From Arthrobacter sp. ov407 (lineage in GTDB: Bacteria > Actinomycetota > Actinomycetes > Actinomycetales > Micrococcaceae), in NCBI RefSeq assembly GCF_900102895.1, contig NZ_FNGD01000001.1, positions 310,001 through 374,000 on the forward strand: a DNA stretch of 64,000 nt, written 5' to 3'. The notes under the pieces were generated by a model that ran no database searches, was not told the DNA's origin, and saw only the letters and a program-made list of their open reading frames with translations. Position numbers and translations under genes: made by a program. Position 1 is the first letter of the stretch. Each line of letters opens with the position of its first letter. Of the stretch, positions 61,775-64,000 are shown piece after piece.

Positions 61775-63040
61775 TTAGGGTGTGTGGCCCACCGGGATGG
61801 TCAGGCTTCCAAAATACTGGCTCACGGCGGTGTGGTAGCTCTCCAGCGTGATCGCTGCGGTGCGCTGCCAGCCGAAATCCTGGGCGTGGATCGCGGCGGC
61901 GCGCCCCATGTCGGTGCGGGTTTGGGCGTCGTCGAAGAGCTCTTCGAGCGCGTCCGCCCAGTCGCTGGCTTTGTGGCCCTCGATCAGCATCCCGGTCCGC
62001 CCGTCCTGGACGGCGCGGGAGAGGCCGCCTACTTTCGTGGCGAGGACGGGCGTCCCGCAGGCCTGCGCCTCCAGGGCCACCAGGCCGAAGGACTCGCTGT
62101 AGGAGGGCATCACCACGACGTCGGCCGACCGGTACCAGCCAGCCAGCTCCGGGGCGTTCACCGGCGGATGGTGCGTGGCGACGTCGTCCATTCCGGCGCC
62201 GGTGATCAGCGCCTTGAGGTTGAAGTCCTTGGCGCCGCTGACGGCCCCCAGGATGGTCAGTTGCAGGTCGATGTCCGGGCGCCGGGAACGCAGGAGCGCG
62301 GCCGCCTTGATGAGGATCTGCGGGCCCTTGAGCCGCTGGATCCGGCCCGCGAACAGCAGATGGAACTTGCCCGGGGCGATGTCGTGCTGGGCCCTGGCGC
62401 GGTTCCTGAAGGCCGGTGTGAAGACCGCCAGGTCCACGCCGGGAGGCGCGACGTCGATGTGGTCGATGTCGGCGTTGTAGTGCGATACCAGCTCGGTCGC
62501 TTCGGTGCCGGTATTGGCGATCAGCCGGGTTGCGCCGTCGACAATCCGGTGCTCGCCGTCCTCACGCCGCCGCGGTTCGGGCTGTTCGCCGGACTCGAGG
62601 AGCTGGTTCTTGACCTTCGCCATCGTGTGCATGGTGTGGACGAGGGGCAGCCGCCACAGCTCCGCAAGCTCCAGCCCGGCGACCCCGGACACCCAGTAGT
62701 GGGAATGGATGACGTCATACCGGCCGTGCGGCTGGAGCTGCCGGATTCGGTCGATCTCGGCGACCATGCTGTGCAGCAGCCCCGGAAGTTCCTCTTTGGG
62801 CAGCTTCCGGGGCGGGCCGGCGAGGACGTTGTGCACGCATACGCCCGGGGACGGGTGTTCGACGGCGGGCTGCGTGGCCGAGGTGGACCGGGTGAAGATC
62901 TCCACTTCCACGCCGGTCTCGGCCAGGGCCGCGGCCAGCGCCCGGACGTACACGTTCATTCCGCCGGCGTCGCCGGAGCCGGGCTGCTCCATGGGCGAGG
63001 TGTGCAGGGAAAGGAAAGCGACGCGGCGGATCAGCGACAC
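61775..63040 (-). CDS. mshA: D-inositol-3-phosphate glycosyltransferase (mycothiol synthesis)
   Basis: A ~421-residue GT4 enzyme that joins UDP-GlcNAc to 1D-myo-inositol-3-phosphate, the first step of mycothiol synthesis. The N-terminal fold has LHTSPMEQPGSGDAGGMNVYVRALA and DVIHSHYWVSG. The C-terminal fold has FAGRIQRLKGPQILI and the nucleotide-sugar block MPSYSESFGLVALEAQACGTPVLA. The GTG at 63040 is chosen for AAGGGG 4 bp upstream; an ATG at 63067 would add 9 residues but has no spaced ribosome site. Divergent from the GNAT gene. Confidence 0.93.
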   Translation of the reverse strand: MSLIRRVAFLSLHTSPMEQPGSGDAGGMNVYVRALAAALAETGVEVEIFTRSTSATQPAVEHPSPGVCVHNVLAGPPRKLPKEELPGLLHSMVAEIDRIRQLQPHGRYDVIHSHYWVSGVAGLELAELWRLPLVHTMHTMAKVKNQLLESGEQPEPRRREDGEHRIVDGATRLIANTGTEATELVSHYNADIDHIDVAPPGVDLAVFTPAFRNRARAQHDIAPGKFHLLFAGRIQRLKGPQILIKAAALLRSRRPDIDLQLTILGAVSGAKDFNLKALITGAGMDDVATHHPPVNAPELAGWYRSADVVVMPSYSESFGLVALEAQACGTPVLATKVGGLSRAVQDGRTGMLIEGHKASDWADALEELFDDAQTRTDMGRAAAIHAQDFGWQRTAAITLESYHTAVSQYFGSLTIPVGHTP

Positions 63041-63172
63041 GGTTCCCCTTTCCTCAGCAGACTGCATGTCGATAAAACATTACTCCTGAAGTGCCGGCCG
63101 GTTCACGGGTCCGTTCCCGGGTCACGGCACGGGTCCGTTCCCAGACCGGGGCGTACTGCTAACGTGGCCGCT

Positions 63173-63745
63173 GTGAGCGCAATGACAGAACCTGATCCCG
63201 CAGCCGGCTGGACTATCCGGGAGGCCCGTCCGGAGGACTGGCCGGGCATCTGGGCGATCCTGGAACCCGTCATCCGGGCCGGGGAGACTTTTACGTGGGA
63301 CCGGGACACTGCCGAGGCCGAGGCCCGCGGACGCTGGTTCAAGGAGGCGCCGGGCCAGACCTTCGTCGCCGTCGCCGTCGGTGGCGGTGACGGTCCCGGG
63401 GACGGCCCCGCCGACGCCAGCCGGGCTGCGGGGGAAATCCTTGGCACCGGCGAGCTGCATCCCAACCAGGGCGGCGGCGGCAGCCATGTCGCTAACGCGG
63501 GCTACATGGTCCATCCCGCTCAGGCCGGCCGCGGACTGGCCAGGGCCCTCTGCGCCTATTCCCTCGACGCCGCGCGCGACGCCGGCTTCCGGGCCATGCA
63601 GTTCAACGCCGTGGTGGAGAGCAATTTCCGGGCCGTTGCCGCCTGGAAATCCATGGGCTTCGAGGTGCTCGCGACGATTCCCGAGGCGTTCAACCGCCCG
63701 GAACTGGGCTACGTGGGCCTGCACGTAATGTACCGAAAGCTCTAG
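63173..63745 (+). CDS. GNAT family N-acetyltransferase
   Basis: A ~190-residue acetyltransferase resembling the phosphinothricin/methionine-sulfoximine (Pat/MnaT-like) group. It starts WTIREARPEDWPGIWAILEPVI and has a short Gly/Asp-rich insert near 75-90. The acetyl-CoA loop region is AGYMVHPAQAGRGLARALCAYSLDAARDAGF, followed by FNAVVESNFRAVAAWKSMGFEVLATIPEAF. GTG 63173 lies 7 nt after TAACGT (63160-63165, preceded by TGC), which supports a leaderless start; ATG 63182 is the alternative. The substrate is unknown. Confidence 0.85.
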   Translation: MSAMTEPDPAAGWTIREARPEDWPGIWAILEPVIRAGETFTWDRDTAEAEARGRWFKEAPGQTFVAVAVGGGDGPGDGPADASRAAGEILGTGELHPNQGGGGSHVANAGYMVHPAQAGRGLARALCAYSLDAARDAGFRAMQFNAVVESNFRAVAAWKSMGFEVLATIPEAFNRPELGYVGLHVMYRKL

Positions 63746-63771
63746 GCGTACCAGCCCCTGGCCGCGGGTCG

Positions 63772-64000
63772 CTACTGGCCGCGGCGCCAGAGACGGCCCA
63801 GCTCCGGGAACGCGGCTTCATAGCCGGCCAGCAGTTTGCCGGCGAGAACATCCGAACCCACGAGCGGATGCCTGGCGAACGCGGCGAGGGCTGATTCCCG
63901 CCGGCCGGTCGTCGCCGCCTCCACCACGAGCCGTTCGACGTCCTTGACGCGCCGCATCAGCTCCAGCTGTGCCGGTCCCGGACGATCCTGCGGGACCGGC
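63772..64000 (-). CDS. Glycosyl hydrolase family 4 (6-phospho-beta-glucosidase type), C-terminal end
   Basis: The frame is open to the right edge of the window (its first readable residues are PVPQDRPGPAQLELMRRVKD), so only the last ~75 residues are seen. VKDVERLVVEAATTGRRESALAAFARHPLVGSDVLAGKLLAGY matches the C-terminal helices of NAD/Mn-dependent GH4 6-phospho-glycosidases. The catalytic part is outside the window, so substrate class is tentative. It converges on the GNAT gene with a 26-bp gap. Confidence 0.7.
   Translation of the reverse strand, partial: PVPQDRPGPAQLELMRRVKDVERLVVEAATTGRRESALAAFARHPLVGSDVLAGKLLAGYEAAFPELGRLWRRGQ

Noticed and set aside
61784..63165. Long plus-strand frame across mshA that joins the GNAT gene
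   Set aside because: The part opposite mshA is low-complexity shadow. Only the part from about 63173 has acetyltransferase sequence.

Overview
This window comes from a high-GC Gram-positive chromosome, most likely an Arthrobacter-type actinobacterium (Micrococcaceae). The evidence is the strong G/C third-position bias, an S10/spc/alpha ribosomal cluster with SecY, Adk, Map and IF-1 interleaved, mycothiol genes (ino1, mshA), Tat lipoproteins, many GTG/TTG starts and probable leaderless genes. No rRNA, tRNA, phage, transposase or CRISPR was seen.

Layout. 1-8713: rplD (cut by the left edge) to rplO, with a 417-bp break between rpsQ and rplN, and closed by a strong terminator. 8902-11847: secY-adk and map. 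12199-12642: an orphan hypothetical gene with 19-bp-period repeat arrays on both sides. 12825-16147 (minus): a sugar-type ABC importer without its ATPase. 16413-17438: P1 peptidase. 17627-20811: infA, rpmJ, rpsM, rpsK, rpoA, rplQ, then truA, whose 5' end contains the operon terminator. 21872-25081: a divergent sensor kinase/response regulator pair and a degenerate Hpt-domain protein. 25214-40899 (minus): two complete tad (Flp type IVb pilus) loci in tandem with one prepilin peptidase. 41217-49706: rplM-rpsI, glmM, then coaA and a VanY-like lipoprotein (minus), glmS, acpS, nnrD. 49796-56274: glgX-treY-treZ. 56290-58588: an aldo/keto reductase and ino1. 58803-63067 (minus): a DUF559 protein between 32-bp-period repeats, fhs and mshA. 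63173-64000: a GNAT acetyltransferase and the C-terminal end of a GH4 glycosidase.

How genes work together. The ribosomal, translocation and transcription genes form the usual growth-linked operons. GlmM and GlmS supply amino sugar for the wall, and Ino1 plus MshA start mycothiol synthesis. GlgX trims glycogen to maltooligosaccharides that TreY and TreZ turn into trehalose. Each tad locus encodes pilin(s), TadE/TadG pseudopilins, CpaB, TadZ, the TadA motor ATPase and the TadB/TadC platform. Both loci carry a hairpin just after the pilin gene(s), which would allow pilin mRNA to exceed machinery mRNA.

Most notable: the tandem tad loci with two pilin types (paired-cysteine and cysteine-free); an Hpt protein with Leu in place of the phospho-accepting His; repeat arrays in which extra copies of a terminator's 5' arm are stacked before one 3' arm; eight genes with a -10-like hexamer ending 6-7 nt before the start codon; and a terminator inside the truA coding sequence.
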